Shown here: piece by piece, positions 33,626 to 41,151 of the stretch
Position numbering within the stretch: position 1 is the first letter of the stretch
Layout: every line of letters starts with the position of its first letter
Made by a program: the position numbers and the translations under genes
The notes under the pieces: generated by a model
Databases searched by the model: none
What the model saw: only the letters and a program-made list of their open reading frames with translations
What the model was told of the DNA's origin: nothing
NCBI GenBank assembly: GCA_038207625.1
Contig: JBBQZO010000037.1
Span: forward strand, 1-59,361
Reading direction: 5' to 3'
Source: JBBQZO01 sp038207625
GTDB lineage: Bacteria; Pseudomonadota; Gammaproteobacteria; Burkholderiales; Burkholderiaceae_D
Length of the DNA stretch: 59,361 bases

Positions 33626-34843
33626 CTAAGCCACTTTGAACAGTGGCGTCACGCTCGCGCCATCTAATTGCGCCTGCACAAAGTCCGCCCAGGCTTGAAG
33701 AATCACGCGGCGTTGAGCTGCGTATTCGGCTCGGTTATACACCCCCTTGATGCCCTGGATCTTGTGCGCAAGCGCCATCTCAATGGCATCGGAGGAATGC
33801 CCCATCTCGTGCAGATGGGTCGACGCCGTGCGCCGGAAGTCATGCAAGACAAAATGCTGCACGTCCAATGAAAGTGCGCGCACGGCCTGGTTAAGCGTAC
33901 TCTTGCTAATAGGTCGGTCCTCGTAGCCCCGCGTGCTTGGGAACAGATACGCCGACTCCCCGGCGAATGACCGAAGCTCATTCAACATGGCGACGGCCTG
34001 GCGGGACAAATAGACGCGATGGGGTTTGTCCTTCTTCATTCGCTCGGCCGGGATATCCCATAGCGCCGACTCCAGGTCGAACTCATCCCAGCTCGCTTCG
34101 GTAAGCTCGGCCTTGCGCACCATCGTGATGAACAACAGATTCAACGCCAACTTGAGTGCGCGGCGAATGTCGGAGGCGTAAATGCCCCTCAAGACCTGGC
34201 CAATCTCAATAGGCGCAAGTACTCGCGTGCGACTCTCCTCTGTGGCGATAAAGCGGGCGACAAGTGCAGCCGCTGGGTTCGTTTCAGCCATCTGCCGTGC
34301 GATAGCGAAATCGTACATTCGCCGAAGTACGTTCCTCGTCAACAGCGCCATCTTCGGTGCGCCGCGTGCCTTGATCCTGTCGCACAGTTCCAGAATGTCT
34401 ATTGGTTTAACGTCAGCAAGTGGCATGCTTCCAAGGACCGGGTAGACATCCTTCTGCATGAGTCGGCGCATCGTTGTCACGTAGCTGTCCGACTTGCCCT
34501 TTACTTGCTCGTTCAGCCACTCAGCGCCGAACGCCGCTACCGTGTTCAGTTTTGCCGACTTCTCGGCTTGCATAGCGCGCTTTGGAGACTCTCCGCGTGC
34601 TACGAGGATAGCCCACTCGTCACGGCGCTTGCGGGCGTCTGCCAAGCTGATTTCAGGGTAATTGCCGATGGTGAGTGTCGGCTGGCGAACGCCGTGGAGT
34701 TGGTAGCGATAGCGCCAAGCTTTTGTGCCGCTTGGCATGATCTCAAGGGTCAGTCCACCAGAATCGCTCACGCGATAGCGCTCACTCTTGGCCTTGAGCG
34801 ACTTGATTTTTGTATCGGTTAGCGGGGTAGCTTGGCGGGGCAT
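33626..34843 (-). CDS. P4/CP4-type tyrosine integrase
   Basis: A 405-aa integrase. The N-terminal arm-binding domain (about 1-90: MPRQATPLTDTKIKSLKAK, SGGLTLEIMPSGTKAWRYRY) is followed by a core-binding domain (about 100-190) and the catalytic domain (about 205-385). Its active-site residues lie in MVRKAELTEASWDEF (Arg), LHDFRRTASTHLHEMG (His-x-x-Arg), an AHKIQGIKG segment (His/Trp position) and the Tyr nucleophile in GVYNRAEY. It lies at the island end next to mnmE, reading inward, as in elements that use the mnmE 3' end. The start at 34843 gives the family-like MPRQ; the longer frame to 34897 runs through the repeats. Confidence 0.93.
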   Translation of the reverse strand: MPRQATPLTDTKIKSLKAKSERYRVSDSGGLTLEIMPSGTKAWRYRYQLHGVRQPTLTIGNYPEISLADARKRRDEWAILVARGESPKRAMQAEKSAKLNTVAAFGAEWLNEQVKGKSDSYVTTMRRLMQKDVYPVLGSMPLADVKPIDILELCDRIKARGAPKMALLTRNVLRRMYDFAIARQMAETNPAAALVARFIATEESRTRVLAPIEIGQVLRGIYASDIRRALKLALNLLFITMVRKAELTEASWDEFDLESALWDIPAERMKKDKPHRVYLSRQAVAMLNELRSFAGESAYLFPSTRGYEDRPISKSTLNQAVRALSLDVQHFVLHDFRRTASTHLHEMGHSSDAIEMALAHKIQGIKGVYNRAEYAAQRRVILQAWADFVQAQLDGASVTPLFKVA

Positions 34844-34854
34844 GTACACAATCC

Positions 34855-34912
34855 TTTTAGGTACACAGTGAAGCGCCGTTGCTCGACCGTGTGCCAAAGT
34901 GTGTACCTAAAA
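34855..34912. repeat. Inverted repeat at the integrase promoter
   Basis: TTTTAGGTACACA (34855-34867) and its exact complement TGTGTACCTAAAA (34900-34912), 32 bp apart and starting 11 bp upstream of the integrase ATG. The right arm overlaps the GTGTACC repeat at 34889-34911. This fits a regulator or integrase binding site that shuts the integrase promoter. Confidence 0.6.
34889..34911 (+). repeat. GTGTRCC repeat, right island end
   Basis: GTGTGCCAAAGTGTGTACCTAAA, matching 21792-21814 at 19 of 23 positions and in the same orientation. It lies about 120 bp inside the mnmE end of the island. Confidence 0.55.
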
Positions 34913-35020
34913 CTTCGAGATGTCCATGTAAAATTTCGGAACCGATTGGACAACTGACTCAGGTTTTATAGAGTGGTAGCACGAGATATCGGGCTCTACT
35001 GGAATCCCTCGGAACCTCAA

Positions 35021-36400
35021 CTATTTTCCGATGCAGAAGCGCCCGAAGATGACGCCGAGCAGATCGTCGGACGAGAACGCGCCGGTGATGGAGGACAGCT
35101 GGGTCTGCGCCAGGCGCAGCTCCTCGGCGAACAGGTCGAGCGACTGGTCGCTTTGCGACGCGTGCTCCAGCGCCACCGCCAGATGCTTGCGCGCCGAGCG
35201 CAGCGCGATCAGATGGCGTTCGCGTGCCAGGTACAGCGATTCGCCCGTCTGCTGCCAGCCGGCGATGCGCAGCAGTTCGGCGCGCAACAATTCGATGCCG
35301 ATGTGCTCGTGCGCCGACAGGTAGACGTGGGTCGCGTCCGGCATCGCGTCGACCGCCGGCTTGTGGCCGGACAGGTCGATCTTGTTCCAGATGCGCAGCA
35401 CCGGCACGCCGGGCGGGAAGGCCGCCACGATCGTCTCGTCGGCGCGCATCGGCCCCTGGTCGGCGTCGAGCAGATGCAAGATCACGTCGGCCTTGCCCAC
35501 CTCGCCCCAGGTGCGCTCGATGCCGATGCGCTCGACCAGGTCGATGCCGGCGTCGATGGCGCGGATCCCGGCCGTGTCGATGATGTTCAGCGGGATGCCT
35601 TCAAGCTGAATGGTTTCGCTGACCTTGTCGCGCGTGGTGCCGGCGATCGGCGTGACGATGGCCGCGTCGTAGCCGGCCAGCGCGTTCAGTAGTGAGGACT
35701 TACCCACGTTGGGCTGGCCGACCAGCACCACGTTCAGACCTTCGCGCAGCAGCGCGCCCTGGGCCGCCTGCTGAAATACCCGTTCCACCGAGGCGATGAT
35801 CACGGCCAGCTGGCCGCGCGCGTCGGATTTTTCCAGGAAGTCGATTTCTTCTTCCGGGAAGTCGAGCGTCGCTTCGACCAGCATGCGCAGGCCCGTCACT
35901 TGTTCCACCAGCGTGTGGATGGTTTTCGAGAACGCGCCCGACAGCGACTGGGTGGCCGATTTGGCAGCCGCCTCGGTGGAGGCGTCGATCAGGTCGGCCA
36001 CCGCCTCGGCCTGGGCCAGATCGATCTTGTCGTTCAAAAACGCGCGCCGGGTGAACTCGCCCGGTTCGGCCAGCCGCATGCCCGCTGGCGCGCCCGCTTC
36101 GAGCACGCGCGCCAGCAGCATCTGCAACACGACCGGGCCGCCATGGCCTTGCAACTCGAGCACGTCTTCGCCCGTGTAGGAATGCGGGCCGTTGAAGTAC
36201 AGCGCGATGCCCTGGTCGATCAGGCTGCCGTCGGCCTGCTTGAACGGGAGGTAGCTGGCGTGGCGCGGCTGCAACACGGTGCCGGGAAACAGCGCGGCGA
36301 TCAGCGCCGCGAGATCCTTGCCGGAGGCGCGCACGACGCCGATGCCGCCGCGTCCGGGGGCGGTGGCGATGGCGGCGATGGGGGTGGTGTCTAGGTTCAT
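35021..36400 (-). CDS. mnmE: tRNA uridine-5-carboxymethylaminomethyl modification GTPase MnmE
   Basis: A 459-aa GTPase that, with MnmG, modifies the wobble uridine of certain tRNAs. It has the N-terminal folate-binding domain (about 1-120), then a G domain with GQPNVGKSS (G1), DTAG (G3) and NKID (G4), and ends with the invariant FCIGK whose Cys is essential in the family. The ATG at 36400 gives MNLDTTPIAAIATAPGRGGIG. The last codons overlap the candidate attachment site at 35029-35041, so the final 3 codons may have been supplied by the island. Confidence 0.97.
   Translation of the reverse strand: MNLDTTPIAAIATAPGRGGIGVVRASGKDLAALIAALFPGTVLQPRHASYLPFKQADGSLIDQGIALYFNGPHSYTGEDVLELQGHGGPVVLQMLLARVLEAGAPAGMRLAEPGEFTRRAFLNDKIDLAQAEAVADLIDASTEAAAKSATQSLSGAFSKTIHTLVEQVTGLRMLVEATLDFPEEEIDFLEKSDARGQLAVIIASVERVFQQAAQGALLREGLNVVLVGQPNVGKSSLLNALAGYDAAIVTPIAGTTRDKVSETIQLEGIPLNIIDTAGIRAIDAGIDLVERIGIERTWGEVGKADVILHLLDADQGPMRADETIVAAFPPGVPVLRIWNKIDLSGHKPAVDAMPDATHVYLSAHEHIGIELLRAELLRIAGWQQTGESLYLARERHLIALRSARKHLAVALEHASQSDQSLDLFAEELRLAQTQLSSITGAFSSDDLLGVIFGRFCIGK
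35029..35041 (+). repeat. Candidate right attachment site within mnmE 3' end
   Basis: CGATGCAGAAGCG, which on the minus strand encodes the RFCI of the terminal RFCIGK. Identical to 21723-21735. SGI1-type islands are known to integrate at this same gene end. Confidence 0.55.
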
Positions 36401-36440
36401 CTTGATGATAGTAGTGAAGTTGACGGCGCTGACTTCGAAC

Positions 36441-36523
36441 GCATTAAATAGGGTCAGAGTAATTTGCGCCGAACAACCGGCGCAAAAAAAGGCTCGGCGC
36501 CCCCCTCTGACCCTATTTAATGC
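36441..36523. repeat. REP-like inverted repeat (GGGTCAGAG family)
   Basis: GCATTAAATAGGGTCAGAG (36441-36459) and its exact complement (36505-36523) enclose a second stem TTGCGCCG / CGGCGCAA (36464-36485). The whole could fold into a double hairpin. A related element lies at 42290-42364. Such GGGTCAGAG palindromes are typical of REP elements moved by RAYT-type transposases. Confidence 0.65.
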
Positions 36524-36557
36524 TACGCCGATGGCTGGCGGCATTCGCGCCTTCGAT

Positions 36558-36588
36558 AAAAAAAGCCCGTGGAGTGCACGGGCTTTTT
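36558..36588 (-). terminator. Terminator downstream of yidC
   Basis: Stem GCCCGTG / CACGGGC with a 5-nt loop; on the minus strand it ends in a run of seven T. It lies about 20 nt past the yidC stop. A T5 run on the other side makes it potentially bidirectional. Confidence 0.88.
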
Positions 36589-36607
36589 GGGGCGCTACCG
36601 CGTGCTG

Positions 36608-38329
36608 TTACTTGGCGGCCGGCGCGAATTTCTTGGTGATCACCCATTGCTGGCCGATCGACAGGACGTTGTTGACGACCCAGTACAGCACCAGTCCGGA
36701 CGGGAAGAAGAAGAACATCACCGAAAACGCCAACGGCATGAACAGCATCATCTTCGCTTGCACCGGATCAGGCGGCGCAGGATTGAGTTTGGTGGTGATG
36801 AACATCGAGATCGCGTACAGCACCGGCAGGATGCACCATGGGTCAGGTTGCGACAGGTCCTGCACCCAGCCCAGCCACGGCGCGCCGCGGAACTCGACCG
36901 ATGCCTGCAGCACCCAGTACAGCGCCAGAAACACCGGCATCTGCACCAGGATCGGCAGGCAGCCGCCCAGCGGGTTGATCTTTTCGGTTTTGTACAACTC
37001 CATCGTGGCCTGGTTCATCTTGGCCGGATCGTTCTTGTAGCGTTCGCGGATCGCCGTCATCTTCGGCGTCACCAGCTTGACCTTGGCCATCGAGCGATAG
37101 CCGGCCGCCGACAGCGGGAAGAAGGCCAGCTTGATCAGGATCGTGAACACGATGATGGTCCAGCCCCAGTTGCCCAGCACCTTGTGCAGCTGTTCCATGA
37201 CCCAGGCCATCGGCTTGGCGAAAATGGTCAGGAAACCGTAGTCCTTGACCAGTTCCAGGCCCGGCGAGACTTGTTCGAGCAAACTCGCTTCTTGCGGGCC
37301 GGAATACAGTTTCGCGTCCATCGACACGGTCGCGCCCGGCGCCAGCGTGCCCAGCGGCAAAATGGTGCCGATCGCGTATTCGTTGGTGGCGACCTTCTTG
37401 GTGAAGATGTCGCGCGGCGCCTTGTCTTGCGGCACAAACGCGGACACGAAGAAATGCTGCGAAATGGCGATCCAGCCGTCGTTCGACTTCGTCGCGTGAT
37501 CGACTTCCTTGCCTTCCAGGCTCTTCTTCTCGATTTTCTCGAAGTCGAGCTTCTGGTATTTCTCGGCGCTGGTATACAAGGTCGGGCCGGTGTAGCTGCT
37601 GTTGAAGCGGCGGTCGACCGGCTTGTTGCCGTCATGCAGCAATTGCAGGTACAGCGACGACACCACCGGCGCGGCCGTGGTGTTGGTCACGTCGTGGCGC
37701 ACTCCGATGGTGTACTCGCCGCGCTTGAACGTATAGGTCTTGACCAGCTTGACGCCGCCCTGTTCGGCTTCCAGCACCAGTTGCACTTCGTTGCCGCCAT
37801 CCATGCTGCGCACGCCCGACCGGGCCACGAACGGGGTGTTGTGACCTGGCAGGGTCGCACCGGCGGCGCCCAGCAAACCCGTTTGCGCCACATACACGTG
37901 GCCCGGGCCTTCGTCGAACAACACTTCGTTCTTGTCCGGGCCGACATCGCCCTTGCACCATTCAAACAGGCCGAAGCAGCCGCCCAACCAACCCAATTGG
38001 CGGCTTTCCTTGAACTTGAGCAGTTCCAGGTGTTTCAGCTGGCCGCCGACGGTATCGATGTCGGCCTTGATGACGTCGGTGGTGATCGTGATGCGCTCGC
38101 TCTTGGGCGCGTCCACCGCGGGCGCTACGGCGCCCGGCACGGCCGTGGCGTCGCCCGTCAGGGCTGCTGCTGGCAAGGCCGACTTGGCGCCGCCGGCCAC
38201 TTGCGCACTTGGCGCAGGCGCGTTGGCGAACATGGACGGTTTGCCGTTCGAGACCATCCAGTCGTTCCACAGAACGACCAGCGCCACGGAAAACACGATC
38301 CACAGGATGACACGTTTATTGATATCCAT
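36608..38329 (-). CDS. yidC: Membrane protein insertase YidC
   Basis: A 573-aa inner-membrane insertase, of usual length for the Gram-negative form. It starts with a TM helix (MDINKRVILWIVFSVALVVL), then a large periplasmic beta domain (about 40-350) and the conserved five-helix core near the C-terminus, with FFPLSAAGYRSMAKVKLVTP and GGCLPILVQMPVFLALYWVL. YidC inserts membrane proteins alone or with SecYEG. It lies in the conserved rpmH-rnpA-yidD-yidC-mnmE order, 13 nt after yidD. Confidence 0.97.
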   Translation of the reverse strand: MDINKRVILWIVFSVALVVLWNDWMVSNGKPSMFANAPAPSAQVAGGAKSALPAAALTGDATAVPGAVAPAVDAPKSERITITTDVIKADIDTVGGQLKHLELLKFKESRQLGWLGGCFGLFEWCKGDVGPDKNEVLFDEGPGHVYVAQTGLLGAAGATLPGHNTPFVARSGVRSMDGGNEVQLVLEAEQGGVKLVKTYTFKRGEYTIGVRHDVTNTTAAPVVSSLYLQLLHDGNKPVDRRFNSSYTGPTLYTSAEKYQKLDFEKIEKKSLEGKEVDHATKSNDGWIAISQHFFVSAFVPQDKAPRDIFTKKVATNEYAIGTILPLGTLAPGATVSMDAKLYSGPQEASLLEQVSPGLELVKDYGFLTIFAKPMAWVMEQLHKVLGNWGWTIIVFTILIKLAFFPLSAAGYRSMAKVKLVTPKMTAIRERYKNDPAKMNQATMELYKTEKINPLGGCLPILVQMPVFLALYWVLQASVEFRGAPWLGWVQDLSQPDPWCILPVLYAISMFITTKLNPAPPDPVQAKMMLFMPLAFSVMFFFFPSGLVLYWVVNNVLSIGQQWVITKKFAPAAK

Positions 38330-38342
38330 TAGGGTATTTCAA

Positions 38343-38606
38343 TCAGGAATGGTTGCAACCGCGAACGGTCGTTGATGATGAGTGTGCAGTGTGCGCGGGC
38401 GGCACCAGGTCGACTCCGCCCTCGTGCCACGGGTGGCAGCGGCACACGCGGCGCGCCGCCAGCACACTGCCGCGCGCGGCGCCATGCACCTGCAGTGCTT
38501 CGATCGCGTAATTCGAGCAGCTCGGATAAAACCGGCAGCGCTGGCCCAGCATCGGGCTGAGCAAAATCTGATAGCCGCGCAGCAGCAGCACCAGCAACCG
38601 TTTCAT
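38343..38606 (-). CDS. yidD: Membrane protein insertion efficiency factor YidD
   Basis: An 87-aa protein with the family's pattern: an amphipathic start MKRLLVLLLRGYQILLSP, then RCRFYPSCSNYAIEAL and RCHPWHEGGVD. It assists YidC-dependent insertion. The ATG overlaps the rnpA stop by 4 nt (ATGA), so the two are translationally coupled. Confidence 0.95.
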   Translation of the reverse strand: MKRLLVLLLRGYQILLSPMLGQRCRFYPSCSNYAIEALQVHGAARGSVLAARRVCRCHPWHEGGVDLVPPAHTAHSSSTTVRGCNHS

Positions 38607-39007
38607 GGCTTGGGCTGCGGCGCACGCGGCGCTTGCGAAGCGAACAGACGTGCCAATTCGACCCGCAGCGCTGTTTTCAGCGCCGTGGTCGTGGCCGGTC
38701 CATCCTTGCTATTGACAGGACGCGCAAGGCGCACCACGCAGTCGACGGCGGGCAGTTTCGAGGTCCGAAACAGCTCGCGCGTGACGCGCTTGATCGTGTT
38801 GCGAGTGGCCGCGCGCGGCGCGAAGCGCTTGGCGACAACCACACCCAGGCGCGCATGCGTGAACGCATTGGGCACCGTGTAGAGCACGAAATGGGGCGAC
38901 TTTTGCGTCGGGCGCAAACGAAAAGCGGATGAAAATTCATCCGCTTTAATGATGCGCCGTATGCGTGCGAAGTCGTACGAACCTTCGCTTGATGCGCAAC
39001 TGGTCAC
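38603..39007 (-). CDS. rnpA: Ribonuclease P protein component
   Basis: A 134-aa basic protein that with the RNase P RNA cuts the 5' leader of pre-tRNAs. The RNR core is present: FARIRRIIKADEFSSAFRL near the start, then ARLGVVVAKRFAPRAATRNTIKRVTRE. No ATG fits; the GTG at 39007 gives a start about 14 residues before the conserved block, and a further upstream frame would overlap rpmH. It lies 31 nt after the rpmH stop and overlaps yidD by 4 nt. The Pro-rich C-terminal tail is longer than usual. Confidence 0.9.
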   Translation of the reverse strand: MTSCASSEGSYDFARIRRIIKADEFSSAFRLRPTQKSPHFVLYTVPNAFTHARLGVVVAKRFAPRAATRNTIKRVTRELFRTSKLPAVDCVVRLARPVNSKDGPATTTALKTALRVELARLFASQAPRAPQPKP

Positions 39008-39038
39008 AACTGGTTGCCGTCTAGTTGACGACGTCCGA

Positions 39039-39173
39039 CTATACAGCCAGACGCTTGCGACCTTTGGCGCGGCGTGCATTGAGCACATCGCGACCGCCAC
39101 GGGTAGCCATACGGGCGCGGAAACCGTGGGTGCGCTTGCGGCGGACTACGGAAGGTTGGTAAGTACGTTTCAT
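39039..39173 (-). CDS. rpmH: Ribosomal protein bL34
   Basis: A 44-aa protein, MKRTYQPSVVRRKRTHGFRA and on to GRKRLAV, an exact match to the family pattern in length and sequence. Too short to be seen by a 60-residue ORF cut-off. It heads the rnpA-yidD-yidC transcript and borders the dnaA intergenic region. A 15-nt hairpin (CTGACG / CGTCAG, 39213-39227) lies in its leader. Confidence 0.97.
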   Translation of the reverse strand: MKRTYQPSVVRRKRTHGFRARMATRGGRDVLNARRAKGRKRLAV

Positions 39174-39596
39174 GGTGGTCTCGCTTAAAGCAAAAAGAGT
39201 GCAAAAATCGGGTCTGACGTCCCGTCAGTTTATGGTGCAAATGACATTTCGCAGAGTTTTTTGCTTGCGTCACGCCACAGCCGGTACTCATCTCGCCCGC
39301 TTCGCTGAACTACTCGTTACGTGTGGCTGAACACGGAATGCGGGCGGGGAACCTTGGATTGTGCAGCATATCGAGCGCAACTGTCAAGGCCCAGAATAGT
39401 TTGCCGCATGTTTTGTCGCGCGCCTGACGCACCCGGACGGCGCCGCGCGTTTGCGAAAAATCCGGGCTGCCTGTGGATAACTCGGCCCGACGAGGGTAGA
39501 ATAGCGCGTTACGTGTGGCAAGTCCCGCGCGACGACTGCGCGCTCAGACTGCATCGATACGCCCCACATACCACTTTACGTACAGATAGACGATTC
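39174..39596. other. rpmH-dnaA intergenic region, candidate oriC
   Basis: In many bacteria oriC lies here, and gene direction switches from minus to plus across this gap. One perfect DnaA box (TGTGGATAA, 39472-39480) is present. The 13-mer CGTTACGTGTGGC occurs at 39315-39327 and again at 39507-39519. No cluster of boxes and no marked A/T-rich unwinding element were seen, so the origin assignment is by context. Confidence 0.5.
39472..39502 (+). promoter_or_regulatory. Probable dnaA promoter overlapping a DnaA box
   Basis: The DnaA box TGTGGATAA (39472-39480) covers a -35-like TGGATA (39474-39479). After 17 bp comes a -10, TAGAAT (39497-39502), 95 bp before dnaA. Binding of DnaA here would repress its own gene. 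Confidence 0.55.
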
Positions 39597-40994
39597 ATGG
39601 AAAACTTTTGGCAGACCTGTTCCGCGCAGTTGGAACTGGAGCTGACACCGCAACAATTCAGTGCCTGGATCAAGCCCCTGATCGCCCTCGATTTCGAGGA
39701 CGGTAAGCTGCGCGTGGCCGCACCGAATCGTTTCAAGCTCGATTGGGTCAAATCGCAATTTGCCAGCCGCATCACTGCGCTCGCCTCGCAATATTGGGAA
39801 ACCCCGACCGAAGTGCAGTTCGTGCTGGACCCGCGTTTGAACGTGCCTAAAAAACCGGCGCCAACCCGCAATCCCGAGCCCGACCAGGGCAACGGCATGG
39901 ACCACCGCGCGCCGGCCGATCCGGTGCCCAGCGTGCCGGAAATTTTCAACATCGGCAATTCGCCGCGCCGCGAACAGAGCCGCATCAACACCGACCTGAC
40001 GTTCGACAGTTTCGTCACCGGTAAGGCGAATCAGCTGGCGCGCGCCGCCGCGATTCAAGTGGCCAACAATCCCGGCGTGTCGTACAACCCGCTGTTCTTC
40101 TACGGCGGCGTGGGCCTGGGTAAGACCCACTTGATCCACGCGATCGGCAACCAGGTGATGGCCGACCAGCCGGGCGCCAAGATCCGCTACATCCACGCCG
40201 AGCAGTATGTGCGCGACGTGGTGACCGCTTACCAGCGCAAGGGTTTCGACGACTTCAAGCACTACTACCATTCGCTGGACATGCTGTTGATCGATGATAT
40301 TCAATTTTTCGGTGGCAAAAGCCGCACGCAGGAAGAATTCTTCTATGCGTTCGAGGCCCTGATCGCCGCCAAGAAGCAGATCATCATCACCAGCGATACC
40401 TACCCGAAAGAAATCACGGGCATGGACGACCGCCTGATCTCGCGTTTCGACTCCGGCCTGACGGTGGCGATCGAGCCGCCCGAGCTGGAAATGCGCGTCG
40501 CCATCTTGCTCAAAAAGGCCAAGTCGGAAGGCGTCACACTGTCCGACGACGTGGCGTTTTTCGTCGCCAAGCACTTGCGCTCGAACGTGCGCGAGCTGGA
40601 AGGCGCGCTGCGCAAGATCCTCGCCTACTCGCGTTTCCACGGCAAGGACATCACCATCGATGTCGTCAAGGAAGCGCTGAAGGATTTGCTGTCGGTGCAG
40701 AACCGCCAGATCTCGGTCGAGAACATCCAGAAGACCGTGGCCGACTTCTTCAACATCAAAGTGGCCGACATGTATTCGAAGCGCCGGCCCGCCAACATCG
40801 CGCGGCCACGCCAGATCGCGATGTACCTGGCCAAGGAGCTGACCCAGAAGAGCTTGCCCGAGATCGGCGAGCTGTTCGGCGGACGCGACCACACCACCGT
40901 GCTGCATGCGGTGCGCAAGATCGCGCTGGACCGCACCAAGAACGCCGAGTGCAATCACGAATTGCACGTGCTGGAGCAGACGCTCAAGGGCTAA
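39597..40994 (+). CDS. dnaA: Chromosomal replication initiator protein DnaA
   Basis: A 465-aa AAA+ initiator. Domain I starts MENFWQTCSAQLELELTPQQ; a short linker follows; domain III has Walker A GGVGLGKTHL and Walker B LLIDDIQFF; domain IV carries the DnaA-box recognition signature GGRDHTTVLHAVRKI. The frame is open upstream from 39321, but the start at 39597 begins the conserved domain I. dnaN follows after 157 nt. Confidence 0.98.
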   Translation: MENFWQTCSAQLELELTPQQFSAWIKPLIALDFEDGKLRVAAPNRFKLDWVKSQFASRITALASQYWETPTEVQFVLDPRLNVPKKPAPTRNPEPDQGNGMDHRAPADPVPSVPEIFNIGNSPRREQSRINTDLTFDSFVTGKANQLARAAAIQVANNPGVSYNPLFFYGGVGLGKTHLIHAIGNQVMADQPGAKIRYIHAEQYVRDVVTAYQRKGFDDFKHYYHSLDMLLIDDIQFFGGKSRTQEEFFYAFEALIAAKKQIIITSDTYPKEITGMDDRLISRFDSGLTVAIEPPELEMRVAILLKKAKSEGVTLSDDVAFFVAKHLRSNVRELEGALRKILAYSRFHGKDITIDVVKEALKDLLSVQNRQISVENIQKTVADFFNIKVADMYSKRRPANIARPRQIAMYLAKELTQKSLPEIGELFGGRDHTTVLHAVRKIALDRTKNAECNHELHVLEQTLKG

Positions 40995-41151
40995 GCGGCG
41001 CCCTGCCGCCATTTCGTAGCGAGCGCTTGATTTTCTGGCAAAATACGAACGGCGGCATGGCAGCACAGCACAGTTTATAGAAGTACCATATTCGAGCAGC
41101 ACCAGCTTCCCCACAAACCGAGCATCATTGATAAACACATCGAGGATAACT

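Larger units (their letters stand above)
21723..35041. mobile_element. Mosaic integrated island beside the 3' end of mnmE
   Basis: About 13.3 kb of lower and uneven GC between a PEP-CTERM remnant and mnmE. A P4/CP4-type tyrosine integrase sits at the right end reading inward. A 13-bp direct repeat, CGATGCAGAAGCG, occurs at 21723-21735 and inside the last codons of mnmE (35029-35041). A second imperfect repeat pair lies just inside both ends. Cargo includes a restriction-modification pair, a serine recombinase, AlpA, a YagK/YfjJ replication protein and a tRNA. Known elements such as SGI1 use the same 3' end of mnmE. The exact left border is uncertain. Confidence 0.7.

Noticed and set aside
36470..36490. 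Terminator reading rightward inside the REP-like element
   Set aside because: The stem is followed by A on the plus strand and preceded by T on the minus strand, the wrong order for termination in either direction.
36569..38332. 587-residue plus-strand frame opposite yidC
   Set aside because: Low-complexity shadow of yidC with no domain or ribosome site.
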